From positions 68,585-132,584 of the forward strand of contig CAMPHF010000008.1 of the NCBI GenBank assembly GCA_946885915.1: a stretch of DNA of 64,000 bases, in the 5' to 3' direction. Position 1 is the first letter of the stretch. Each line of letters opens with the position of its first letter. This document shows, one piece after another, positions 27,249 through 35,126 of the stretch. Source of the DNA: an uncultured Idiomarina sp. (GTDB taxonomy: Bacteria; Pseudomonadota; Gammaproteobacteria; Enterobacterales; Alteromonadaceae). The notes under the pieces are model-generated. The model ran no database searches and had not been told where the DNA came from. It saw nothing but the letters and a program-made list of their open reading frames with translations. The position numbers and the translations under genes are program-made.

Positions 27249-28559
27249 TTAAGCTAATGCGGCAAAGGCATCACGGCTTAAGTTTTCGTTGTGCTGCTCA
27301 CCCACCACAATACTATCTTCAATCCGCACGCCGCCAAATGGCCGTAGTGCATCTATTTGCGACCAATTGAAATCCGCGTTACCGGCAAAAGGTTCAAGCA
27401 ACTGATCAATCACATAAAGACCAGGCTCAATGGTAAAGACTTGGCCTGCCTCAACCGGACGTAGCAGCCGTAAGAACGGGTGACGCTCGTCGCGCGGATA
27501 CATATTGCCACGCTCATCGCGCTGATGGCCGCCTACGTCATGCACCTGCAAACCGATGAAGTGACCTAAACCATGGGGGAAGAATGGGCTGGTATAACCT
27601 TGCTCATAAATAGCCTCGGCCGTTCCTTTCACTAAATCAAAATCCGCCAATACTTGCGCAATTTTTAAATGCTGGGAAACGTGCAGTTGGTAATAGTCGA
27701 CGCCCGGTTTAATTTCATCAAGTAACGCCTGCTGAGCATTGTCTACCGCCGCCACGATGTCGGCAAAGATACCGCTTTCAGCACGACTATAAGTACGCGT
27801 AATATCAGCGCAGTAACCTTTGTAAGTAGCACCAGCATCAATCAAGAACGAGCGGCTTTCGGCCGGCGCGTTCACGTCGTACACATCGTAATGCAGCACC
27901 GCGCCATGCTCGTTCAACGCCACAATATTGTTGTACGGCATTTCACTTTCGCGAAACCCAATACTGGCGAGATAGGCATGCTGAATCTCGAGCTCGCTCT
28001 TGCCTGCGTAAAATGCGTCTCGGGCCGCGTTATGTGCAATCGCCGCCAGCCGGTTAGCATGCCGCATATTGTCAATTTCCCACGGCGTTTTAAGCGCCCG
28101 GTGATAATGTAAGTGGTCAATCAGCGCTTGTGGATTACGCTGCGCGACTGGCCATTGCGCCACTGGTTGCGCGAAATCTTCGCCTAACCAAGCACAATGT
28201 TGCAACTTATCACCAAGTTGAGTGGCGATTTCATCCACACTGCCAACCACTCTTAGGTCGAACTGCGCTTCCCATTCGCGGGTATCGAGGCGAATATCCG
28301 AATGCCAAAAATCACGCGGCTGATGCAAAAATAAGACAGGCTTTTGCCCGGGGCGATAATAAATCGCACTTTTCGGGGCGTTAGTCACGGGAACCCAGTA
28401 TTTGAATAACGGGTTGACCTTGTAAGGTGCTGGGTTGTCGTCTAGAAAAGCGACCCGAGGTTGGCCCGCATAGACCAACACCGCATCAAAATTATTGGCT
28501 TGTAGCGCCGCATCGAAACGTGCGGCAACTGTCGAGATATGTTCTGCGTATAAACTCAT
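27249..28559 (-). CDS. pepQ: Xaa-Pro dipeptidase PepQ
   Basis: 436 aa (E. coli PepQ 443). It is a cytosolic M24 peptidase that splits X-Pro dipeptides. The N-terminal creatinase-like domain is followed by a pita-bread catalytic domain with metal ligands in FLIDAGATYKGYCADITRTY, HGLGHFIGLQVHDVGGH, FTIEPGLY and GVRIEDS. AGAGG lies 5 nt before the ATG. It converges with anmK across 10 nt. Confidence 0.94.
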   Translation of the reverse strand: MSLYAEHISTVAARFDAALQANNFDAVLVYAGQPRVAFLDDNPAPYKVNPLFKYWVPVTNAPKSAIYYRPGQKPVLFLHQPRDFWHSDIRLDTREWEAQFDLRVVGSVDEIATQLGDKLQHCAWLGEDFAQPVAQWPVAQRNPQALIDHLHYHRALKTPWEIDNMRHANRLAAIAHNAARDAFYAGKSELEIQHAYLASIGFRESEMPYNNIVALNEHGAVLHYDVYDVNAPAESRSFLIDAGATYKGYCADITRTYSRAESGIFADIVAAVDNAQQALLDEIKPGVDYYQLHVSQHLKIAQVLADFDLVKGTAEAIYEQGYTSPFFPHGLGHFIGLQVHDVGGHQRDERGNMYPRDERHPFLRLLRPVEAGQVFTIEPGLYVIDQLLEPFAGNADFNWSQIDALRPFGGVRIEDSIVVGEQHNENLSRDAFAALA

Positions 28560-28606
28560 AACGACCTCTGCAACGAAATGAGGCCATAGTTTACCTGATG
28601 TGCTGC

Positions 28607-28948
28607 TTAAACGCTAAAGCTGGCACCACAGCCGCAGGTGGTTGAGGCGTTGGGGTTGTCAACAAAAAAGCGCGCGCCTTGCAAACCCTCTTCATAGTTC
28701 ACAGTGCCGCCCACGAGATATTGTAAGCTCATGGGGTCGACCACTAAGCTCACGCCGTTGCGCTCAACTTCCATATCACCATCGTTCACGGCTTCGTCAA
28801 AGGTGAATCCGTATTGAAAGCCGGAACAGCCGCCGCCAGTGACGTAAACACGCAGCTTGAGATTCGGATTTTCTTCCTCCGAAATAAGCGTTTTTACTTT
28901 GTTTGCAGCCGCCTCGGTAAATTGAATCGGCATTGGGGCGTCAGACAT
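28607..28948 (-). CDS. erpA: Iron-sulfur cluster insertion protein ErpA
   Basis: 113 aa (E. coli ErpA 114), A-type carrier that passes [4Fe-4S] clusters to apoproteins such as IspG. The three conserved cysteines are seen in [11 protein letters not shown] and in the C-terminal TCGCG. The N-terminal line [15 protein letters not shown] is typical. It stands alone on the minus strand, between pepQ and a DUF6776 gene. Confidence 0.95.
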   Translation of the reverse strand: MSDAPMPIQFTEAAANKVKTLISEEENPNLKLRVYVTGGGCSGFQYGFTFDEAVNDGDMEVERNGVSLVVDPMSLQYLVGGTVNYEEGLQGARFFVDNPNASTTCGCGASFSV

Positions 28949-29035
28949 GATTACTCAACCTCGTTTGCAACTGTCGCTCGGACAGTTTAGTGATTTGATA
29001 CTACCCGTCTATTGTCGCTTACCCGAGTAAAAGGG

Positions 29036-29788
29036 TCAAGTATTAGGGCTGGTGACTGGGCCGGGTTCGCGACTGGGTTCTGGGCTCTGCCGCAGCTGCT
29101 GCCAAAAGAAGCTCTGCTCAATGGCGTTACGCCGACCGGAAACAGCAACACTCACGTCAATCCGCTCGGGTAAAAAGCCCTCTGGCATCAAAAAGTCACC
29201 CGCAAATACATTAAAGTAGCGCATATTGAACGCCCGCGAGTCATTCTCAATCATCGCTAATTCAAATAGGTCATAGGTGGCGCGCTCACCATTACGGCGA
29301 CCCACTAAGGTTAGACTTACGCGACCACTCACCAAATCCCGCTGCCGCTCTAAATGCACTAGTGCTAAATTAAAGTGGTAATGACCAGCCCGCTGATTAG
29401 CCGATACTTCTAGTGAGTCTATAATCACGCCGTTGGCTTCCAGCTCTGGCGCCATAATTTTCTGATAGAACGCGATTTCTCGGCGCAGCGCAAAGGTTTC
29501 ATCCTGCGCCATTGCCATTTCTTGTTGCAAGCTGGCGTTCGCCGCTTTTTCAATATCCAACTCCACTTGTAAAATGTGGGTTCGATATTCAAGCTGCTCA
29601 ATCTGTCGGTACATACCATCGATACGTTGGGACTGCCGCGCAGTTTCCGCGGCAAGATAATGCAAATGCCAGTGACCGAGGCCATAACCCGCCCACACTA
29701 AGCCGAGCAGTCCTGCCACAATCACTAACGTGACGGGGAGCTTGCCGTACTTGTGTTGCCAATACTGGATATTCAACTTCTCTTTCAT
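29036..29788 (-). CDS. DUF6776 family membrane protein with coiled coil
   Basis: 250 aa from the ATG at 29788 (MKEKLNIQYWQHKYGK), with AAAGAG 5 nt upstream. A longer TTG-initiated frame reaches 29836. One membrane segment (~residues 18-38, VTLVIVAGLLGLVWAGYG) is followed by a coiled coil (MYRQIEQLEYRTHILQVELD) and a beta-rich C-terminal domain, probably periplasmic. The family has no known function. It sits between erpA and hemJ and diverges from hemJ. Confidence 0.75.
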   Translation of the reverse strand: MKEKLNIQYWQHKYGKLPVTLVIVAGLLGLVWAGYGLGHWHLHYLAAETARQSQRIDGMYRQIEQLEYRTHILQVELDIEKAANASLQQEMAMAQDETFALRREIAFYQKIMAPELEANGVIIDSLEVSANQRAGHYHFNLALVHLERQRDLVSGRVSLTLVGRRNGERATYDLFELAMIENDSRAFNMRYFNVFAGDFLMPEGFLPERIDVSVAVSGRRNAIEQSFFWQQLRQSPEPSREPGPVTSPNT

Positions 29789-29864
29789 CGCAACTCTTTC
29801 TATGATGGTGGCCGATGATGATCGCGGTTTAATCAATCGGCAATGCTAAGGGAGCACAGGCGCA

Positions 29865-30293
29865 GTGTCCATACTTTGGTTTAAAGCATTACACTTAATT
29901 TTCATGGTGGCATGGTTCGCCGGCATCTTTTATTTGCCGCGATTGTTTGTTTATCATGCGCAAACCACTGAGCCCAAGGTTAGCGAACAATTGAAGATTA
30001 TGGAGCGCCGCCTGCTCTTGTTCGTCACCCCGTTTGCCATACTTACAGTGGTCTTTGGCGCGCTGCTGCTGTGGCAATATGGTACCGCTTGGTTAGCCCA
30101 AAGTGGCTGGATGCACGCCAAACTTGTGCTGGTGCTAGGGTTACTTGGTTATCATGGTTATTGCTTTAAGCTGCTGGCGGATTTTAAACACGACCGTAAT
30201 CAGCGGTCGCATAAGTTTTACCGATGGTTTAACGAAGCCCCAGTACTCGCATTATTTGCGATTATTTTGTTGGCGGTCTTGAAGCCCTTCTGA
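29865..30293 (+). CDS. hemJ: Protoporphyrinogen IX oxidase HemJ
   Basis: 142 aa with four membrane helices (WFKALHLIFMVAWFAGIFYL at the N-terminus, then LLLFVTPFAILTVVFGALLL, HAKLVLVLGLLGYHGYC and ALFAIILLAVLKP). HemJ (UPF0093/CopD-like) oxidises protoporphyrinogen IX in the inner membrane. The conserved histidine in KALHLIF and the LPRLFVYH stretch fit the family. The start is GTG at 29865 with AAGGGAG further upstream. hemL, also of the haem pathway, lies 1.2 kb downstream. Confidence 0.9.
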   Translation: MSILWFKALHLIFMVAWFAGIFYLPRLFVYHAQTTEPKVSEQLKIMERRLLLFVTPFAILTVVFGALLLWQYGTAWLAQSGWMHAKLVLVLGLLGYHGYCFKLLADFKHDRNQRSHKFYRWFNEAPVLALFAIILLAVLKPF

Positions 30294-30317
30294 GCACTTG
30301 CTGATGATGCTCAGCGA

Positions 30318-30346
30318 TTCTCAACCGCAGCAGTTTTTGCTAGACT
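30318..30346 (+). promoter_or_regulatory. Candidate sigma-70 promoter of pyrB
   Basis: TTCTCA (30318-30323), a 17-nt spacer, then TAGACT (30341-30346) preceded by TGC, i.e. an extended -10. It lies ~78 nt before the pyrB ATG. The leader contains the palindrome CCAAGCTTGG flanked by GCGCC and GGCGC, so it could fold. Confidence 0.4.
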
Positions 30347-30423
30347 AGCGCCCCAGTGCAAGCAGACCAGAGCCAAGCTTGGTGGCGCACAACGGGTCAT
30401 CTTCTCCTGCAAGGACATAACCT

Positions 30424-31440
30424 ATGCTGCAATTCACGGGTGCCAACATACTCTCGGTTGATCAATTTGATCTCGACAGTATCGAATACATTTTTCAGGT
30501 CGCCGACACCATGTTGCCTTACGCACGCCGGCAAAAGCGCACGCGAGTTCTGGATGGCGCCATTTTAGGTAATTTGTTTTTCGAAGCATCAACCCGCACC
30601 CGGGTAAGCTTTGGCACTGCATTCAACTTACTCGGCGGCGAAGTTCGCGAAACCACCGGAATGGAATCGTCGGCTCTAGCCAAAGGCGAATCGCTATACG
30701 ACACCGCACGGGTACTATCTAGTTACAGCGACGTAATTGCCATGCGCCACCCACGCTCAGGGTCAGTCGCGGAATTCGCCGAAGGCAGCCGGGTGCCAGT
30801 CATTAACGGCGGTGACGGCGCCAACGAGCATCCAACCCAAGCTTTGCTGGATTTATACACCATCAGAAAAGAATTGGCCTACCATGGGCAAAGCGTTGAT
30901 GGCATGCATATTTGCATGATTGGCGACCTAAAATATGGCCGCACAGTACATTCGCTGTCACGCCTACTCGCCATGTATAAAAATGTGCGCTTCACCTTAA
31001 TTTCACCACGCGAATTGGCGATGCCGGAGAGCGTGTTGCAAGCACTTGACCAAGCAGGACACAGTTTTACCGTTACTGATCAACTGAGCGGTTCGTCCGA
31101 TGCCGACATTGTCTATCAAACCCGAATTCAACAAGAAAGGTTTACCTCGCCAGCCGAGGCCGATCTTTATCGCGGTAAATTTCGTTTAAATAGCGAAATT
31201 TACACCAAGCACTACAAGCCCAATACCGTCATCATGCATCCGTTACCGCGAGATTCGCGCGCGGAAGCGAACGAATTGGATAACGATTTAAACCACAACC
31301 CGAATCTTGCCATCTTCCGCCAAGCGGATAATGGTGTATTGATTCGTATGGCGCTATTTGCTCTCACCCTCGGCGTGGCCGACCAAGTCCGAAATTATGA
31401 GTGTGAAGTGAACTGGTATAGCGACAAACGTAACGTCTAA
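30424..31440 (+). CDS. pyrB: Aspartate carbamoyltransferase PyrB
   Basis: 338 aa catalytic chain that makes carbamoyl-aspartate, the first committed step of pyrimidine synthesis. The carbamoyl-phosphate motif is FFEASTRTRVSFG (~residue 52). The HPTQALLDLYTI and MHPLPRDSRAE motifs are also intact. It is longer than the E. coli PyrB (311) and no pyrI (regulatory chain) follows, so allosteric control by a PyrI partner encoded here is excluded. The C-terminus overlaps nothing; hemL starts 10 nt on. Confidence 0.95.
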   Translation: MLQFTGANILSVDQFDLDSIEYIFQVADTMLPYARRQKRTRVLDGAILGNLFFEASTRTRVSFGTAFNLLGGEVRETTGMESSALAKGESLYDTARVLSSYSDVIAMRHPRSGSVAEFAEGSRVPVINGGDGANEHPTQALLDLYTIRKELAYHGQSVDGMHICMIGDLKYGRTVHSLSRLLAMYKNVRFTLISPRELAMPESVLQALDQAGHSFTVTDQLSGSSDADIVYQTRIQQERFTSPAEADLYRGKFRLNSEIYTKHYKPNTVIMHPLPRDSRAEANELDNDLNHNPNLAIFRQADNGVLIRMALFALTLGVADQVRNYECEVNWYSDKRNV

Positions 31441-31450
31441 GAGGTAACTG

Positions 31451-32731
31451 ATGTCTCGTTCGGAAGATTTATTTACACAAGCCCAACTTAGCATTCCTGG
31501 TGGCGTCAATTCGCCTGTGCGCGCATTCAATGGCGTTGGCGGGCATCCTATTTTCATTGAGAGCGCCGATGGTGCCTATATGTTCGATGCTGATGGGCAG
31601 CGTTACATCGACTATATCGGTTCCTGGGGACCGATGATTCTCGGCCACAACCATCCAGCTATTCGCGAAGCCACCATTGCCGCCGTACAACGCGGTACCA
31701 GCTATGGCACCCCCACCGCCATTGAAGTGACCATGGCGGAAAAAATTAAGAGCATCATTCCGTCGATTGAAAAAGTACGGATGGTTAATAGCGGCACCGA
31801 AGCCACCATGACCGCGATCCGCTTAGCCCGCGGTTATACCGGCCGTGACAAAATTTTGAAGTTTGAAGGAAATTACCATGGCCATGCCGATGCGCTATTG
31901 GTCAAAGCCGGCTCTGGCGCGTTAACTTTAGGTGTTCCTAATTCACCGGGGATTCCGGCTGATGTCGCAAAACATACACTCACGGTCACCTATAACGACC
32001 TAGATTCAGTCGCCGAAATCTTTGCTGAAGTCGGTGATCAAATTGCCTGTATTATTGTTGAACCTGTGGCCGGCAATATGAACTGCATTCCGCCAGTACC
32101 TGGGTTTTTAGAGGGCTTACGGCGTATTTGTGACGACTACGGCAGCGTGCTGATTTTTGATGAAGTCATGACCGGCTTCCGCGTAGCGCCCGGTGGCGCA
32201 CAAGAGCGTTACAACGTGCTTCCCGACCTGACCACCTTAGGTAAAGTTATCGGTGGCGGTATGCCCGTCGGTGCGTTTGGTGGTAAACGCGAAATCATGG
32301 ATTACATTGCGCCGGTAGGTCCGGTCTATCAAGCGGGCACGCTTTCCGGTAATCCGGTCGCCATGGCCGCGGGTTTGGCCGCGTTAACTCAGTTGAGCAC
32401 CCCAGGCTTGTACGAACGCCTGTATGCGAATGTCGATCGGTTGCTAAGTGGCTTACAACGTGAAGCGGATGCGGCGGGAATTCCGCTCACGACCAATCGT
32501 GCTGGCTCGATGTTCGGGTTCTTCTTCACCGATGCAAAGCAGGTGACGACTTATCAGCAAGCCACCGAGTGCAATATGGCGCAATTTAAAGCCTTCTATC
32601 ACCACATGCTGAAAGCGGGCATTTACTTAGCGCCATCGGCGTTTGAAGCCGGCTTTATGTCAGCTGCGCATAGCGATGCCGACATCGATGCCACCATTGC
32701 GGCAGCGAAAGCGGCGTTTGCCAAGCTCTAA
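31451..32731 (+). CDS. hemL: Glutamate-1-semialdehyde 2,1-aminomutase HemL
   Basis: 426 aa, the same length as E. coli. It converts glutamate-1-semialdehyde to 5-aminolevulinate in haem synthesis, using PLP. The PLP lysine is Lys265 in [12 protein letters not shown], the same position as in E. coli. [13 protein letters not shown] opens the protein. SD AGAGG lies 6 nt before the ATG, 10 nt after pyrB. Confidence 0.96.
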   Translation: MSRSEDLFTQAQLSIPGGVNSPVRAFNGVGGHPIFIESADGAYMFDADGQRYIDYIGSWGPMILGHNHPAIREATIAAVQRGTSYGTPTAIEVTMAEKIKSIIPSIEKVRMVNSGTEATMTAIRLARGYTGRDKILKFEGNYHGHADALLVKAGSGALTLGVPNSPGIPADVAKHTLTVTYNDLDSVAEIFAEVGDQIACIIVEPVAGNMNCIPPVPGFLEGLRRICDDYGSVLIFDEVMTGFRVAPGGAQERYNVLPDLTTLGKVIGGGMPVGAFGGKREIMDYIAPVGPVYQAGTLSGNPVAMAAGLAALTQLSTPGLYERLYANVDRLLSGLQREADAAGIPLTTNRAGSMFGFFFTDAKQVTTYQQATECNMAQFKAFYHHMLKAGIYLAPSAFEAGFMSAAHSDADIDATIAAAKAAFAKL

Positions 32732-32786
32732 GCGTCTCATTAAGCTTGTCAGTGTTTAGCTAACTACACAGCAAACCGGCAGCGCG

Positions 32787-35081
32787 TTAGTTTCCAAACA
32801 CGCGCTGCCACCAAGATTTTTCTTCCAACTCACCTTCGCAGTTAATATTTTCTGGCAATGGCTGGGCTACCGCCGGAAACCGCCGGGCATTATCACAAGT
32901 AAGGGGTACTCGCTCACCCGTATCAGACTGATAAGCTTGCATACTAATAGTGGCCGGAGCCTGCGTGCGCAACGGTTGTACGCCCACTTGCTGGTAGTAA
33001 TCTCGAAGTACTGGCAAAGCACCTGAGCTACCGGTTAAGCCCATCGGTTGATTATCATCACGTCCCAGCCATACGGTGGCGACATGCTGTTGATCAAAAG
33101 TAACGAACCAGCTATCACGAAAGTCGTTGGTGGTACCGCTTTTACCAGCGAGTTGATGCTCGCCAACGGCGGCCGCTAACGCGCGGCCCGTCCCCTCATT
33201 AATGACCCCTTGCAAGCCGTGCTGCACTAAATAGCCGGCTTCCGCCGGTAACCAACGCTCACCGCGCGCTAGCGGGCGGTCATAAATACGCAGTCCATCA
33301 TGGGTGGTGATCGCTTGTATCGCGCGCAGTGGCCGGTAGTTACCTTGCTGGGCAAAACTACTATAAAGTCGGGTAATACCAAGCGGTGACATGGAAACTG
33401 CACCAAGCGTGAGCGACGGGTACATCGGGATTGGGGTGGTCACGCCGTTGTGCTCTAACGCTTGCGCTATTGCTTCTAATCCCAGCGCCAGCCCCAGATG
33501 CACCGCCGGTAAATTGCGCGATGAGACAAAGGCGTCATAGAGCGCCATCGGTTCGCCGTACTCGCCACTATAATTCTGGGGAGTCCAAGTTTTACCGTTG
33601 GCTTCGGTGAGCGTAAGCGGCGCATCACTCAGCGGTGTGGCAAGACTATATTGCTGGGGCTTTGCTAAAGCGAGTCCATAAATAACTGGTTTAAGCAAAG
33701 AGCCCACCTGCCGCTGAGCATAAAGCGCGCGATTAAATCCCGCTAACTCGCTATTACGACCGCCGACAATTGCACTAATACCTGCCTGTTGATGATCGGC
33801 AACCACTATCGCCGCTTCTAATGCCTCGGCTTGGGGTAATTGTGGCACGATCCGCTGCAGTGCTTGCTCAGCCGCCACCTGCCGGTGTGGATCAAGATAA
33901 GTGAAGACCCGCAAGCCATCCTGCTGCCACTGTTTGGGAAGCGGGATTTGCGCCATTTCTGCTGCGACCAGATCCATGTAATGAGGCCGCACGCGAGTCA
34001 CTAACCCACTCTGTTCATAGGTCGGTAACGGCGACTCTAGTGCAGCTAAGTAATCGGGCTTGCTGATCATATTTTGGCTGAACATCAGTTGCAGGATCAT
34101 ATCGCGCCGCTGCTGTGCTCGCTCAGGATAACGCCGTGGATCGTAATAAGACGGGCCTTTAATAATACCAACCAGCAGCGCGACTTCAGCGGCATCTAAT
34201 TCTTGTACCTGCTTGCCGTAATAGAACATGCTGGCCAAACCAATTCCATGAATAGCAGAGCCGCGATCCTGGCCAAAATAAACCTCGTTTAAATAGGTTT
34301 CGAGGATCTCATTTTTGCTAAAGCGATAATCAATCACCAAGGCCATTAATGCTTCCCGTGCTTTGCGCCAAAGATTCTGCTCCCGGGTGAGATACAGATT
34401 TTTGACTAACTGCTGGGTGAGCGTGCTGCCGCCTTGTACCGTGCGGCCTGCGGCTAAATTGGCGAGTGCTGCTCGGCCAATGGAGGTGATTGAAATCCCT
34501 TGGTGGTGATAGAAATCTTGGTCTTCAACCAACAATAAGGTTTCCACCAGCAAATTCGGGATCAGCTCTAACCCAACCAATAAGCGGTCTTCATTATTAC
34601 TGGGCGTGAGTCGACCAACTAACGGCGGCTCGAGTTTAAATTCGGGTAACTGACGGCCATCGGGCCAGCTAATGACTTGAGTGATTGCGTTGTCGTTAAA
34701 GCGTACCTTCACTTGGCGCGCCATCGCCGGGCCGTCAGCAAAATCGAACGGGCGTCGATAAATGTGCAGAATAGCCGTCTGGCCATTACGCTCTAGGCTA
34801 AACTGGCCGGTATCCGTAACCCGTTCGACCGGACGATAACGTAATTGGGTGAGTTCTTGCTGTAGTGCAGCAGGACTAATATTGGCGGCCGGATGCAACA
34901 TCAGTGCACGGCCATAAATAATAGCGGGTGCCTGATAACGATTACTGGCAAAGCGCTCAGATAACACGCCATCCAAATAAATGACATAAAAGCACAGCAA
35001 CACCAGCACTGCCAAACCCAGCTTGATGCTGGTCCAAAACAGATAGCCTAACCCCTGCCGCCAATTCATTGCTAACTTCAT
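32787..35081 (-). CDS. mrcB: Bifunctional penicillin-binding protein 1B
   Basis: 764 aa. A short cytoplasmic tail and membrane anchor (~residues 12-32) precede a UB2H domain, a glycosyltransferase domain (EDQDFYHHQG, GGSTLTQQLVKNLYL) and a transpeptidase domain (SLLK, SRN and KSGTTND, the three active-site motifs). PBP1B polymerises and crosslinks peptidoglycan. It is shorter than E. coli PBP1b (844) because of a shorter cytoplasmic part and C-terminus. hrpB lies upstream in the same direction, 33 nt away across a tandem repeat. Confidence 0.95.
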   Translation of the reverse strand: MKLAMNWRQGLGYLFWTSIKLGLAVLVLLCFYVIYLDGVLSERFASNRYQAPAIIYGRALMLHPAANISPAALQQELTQLRYRPVERVTDTGQFSLERNGQTAILHIYRRPFDFADGPAMARQVKVRFNDNAITQVISWPDGRQLPEFKLEPPLVGRLTPSNNEDRLLVGLELIPNLLVETLLLVEDQDFYHHQGISITSIGRAALANLAAGRTVQGGSTLTQQLVKNLYLTREQNLWRKAREALMALVIDYRFSKNEILETYLNEVYFGQDRGSAIHGIGLASMFYYGKQVQELDAAEVALLVGIIKGPSYYDPRRYPERAQQRRDMILQLMFSQNMISKPDYLAALESPLPTYEQSGLVTRVRPHYMDLVAAEMAQIPLPKQWQQDGLRVFTYLDPHRQVAAEQALQRIVPQLPQAEALEAAIVVADHQQAGISAIVGGRNSELAGFNRALYAQRQVGSLLKPVIYGLALAKPQQYSLATPLSDAPLTLTEANGKTWTPQNYSGEYGEPMALYDAFVSSRNLPAVHLGLALGLEAIAQALEHNGVTTPIPMYPSLTLGAVSMSPLGITRLYSSFAQQGNYRPLRAIQAITTHDGLRIYDRPLARGERWLPAEAGYLVQHGLQGVINEGTGRALAAAVGEHQLAGKSGTTNDFRDSWFVTFDQQHVATVWLGRDDNQPMGLTGSSGALPVLRDYYQQVGVQPLRTQAPATISMQAYQSDTGERVPLTCDNARRFPAVAQPLPENINCEGELEEKSWWQRVFGN

Positions 35082-35090
35082 TTGCTTTCT

Positions 35091-35126
35091 CTATTAGTGA
35101 CGCTATAAGTAACGCTATAAGTGACG
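35091..35126. repeat. Three 12-bp tandem repeats at the hrpB stop
   Basis: CTATTAGTGACG (35091-35102), CTATAAGTAACG (35103-35114) and CTATAAGTGACG (35115-35126) lie head to tail. Read on the minus strand each unit contains an in-frame TAG, so hrpB ends at the first and the others are extra stops in frame. They fill most of the hrpB-mrcB gap. Confidence 0.8.
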
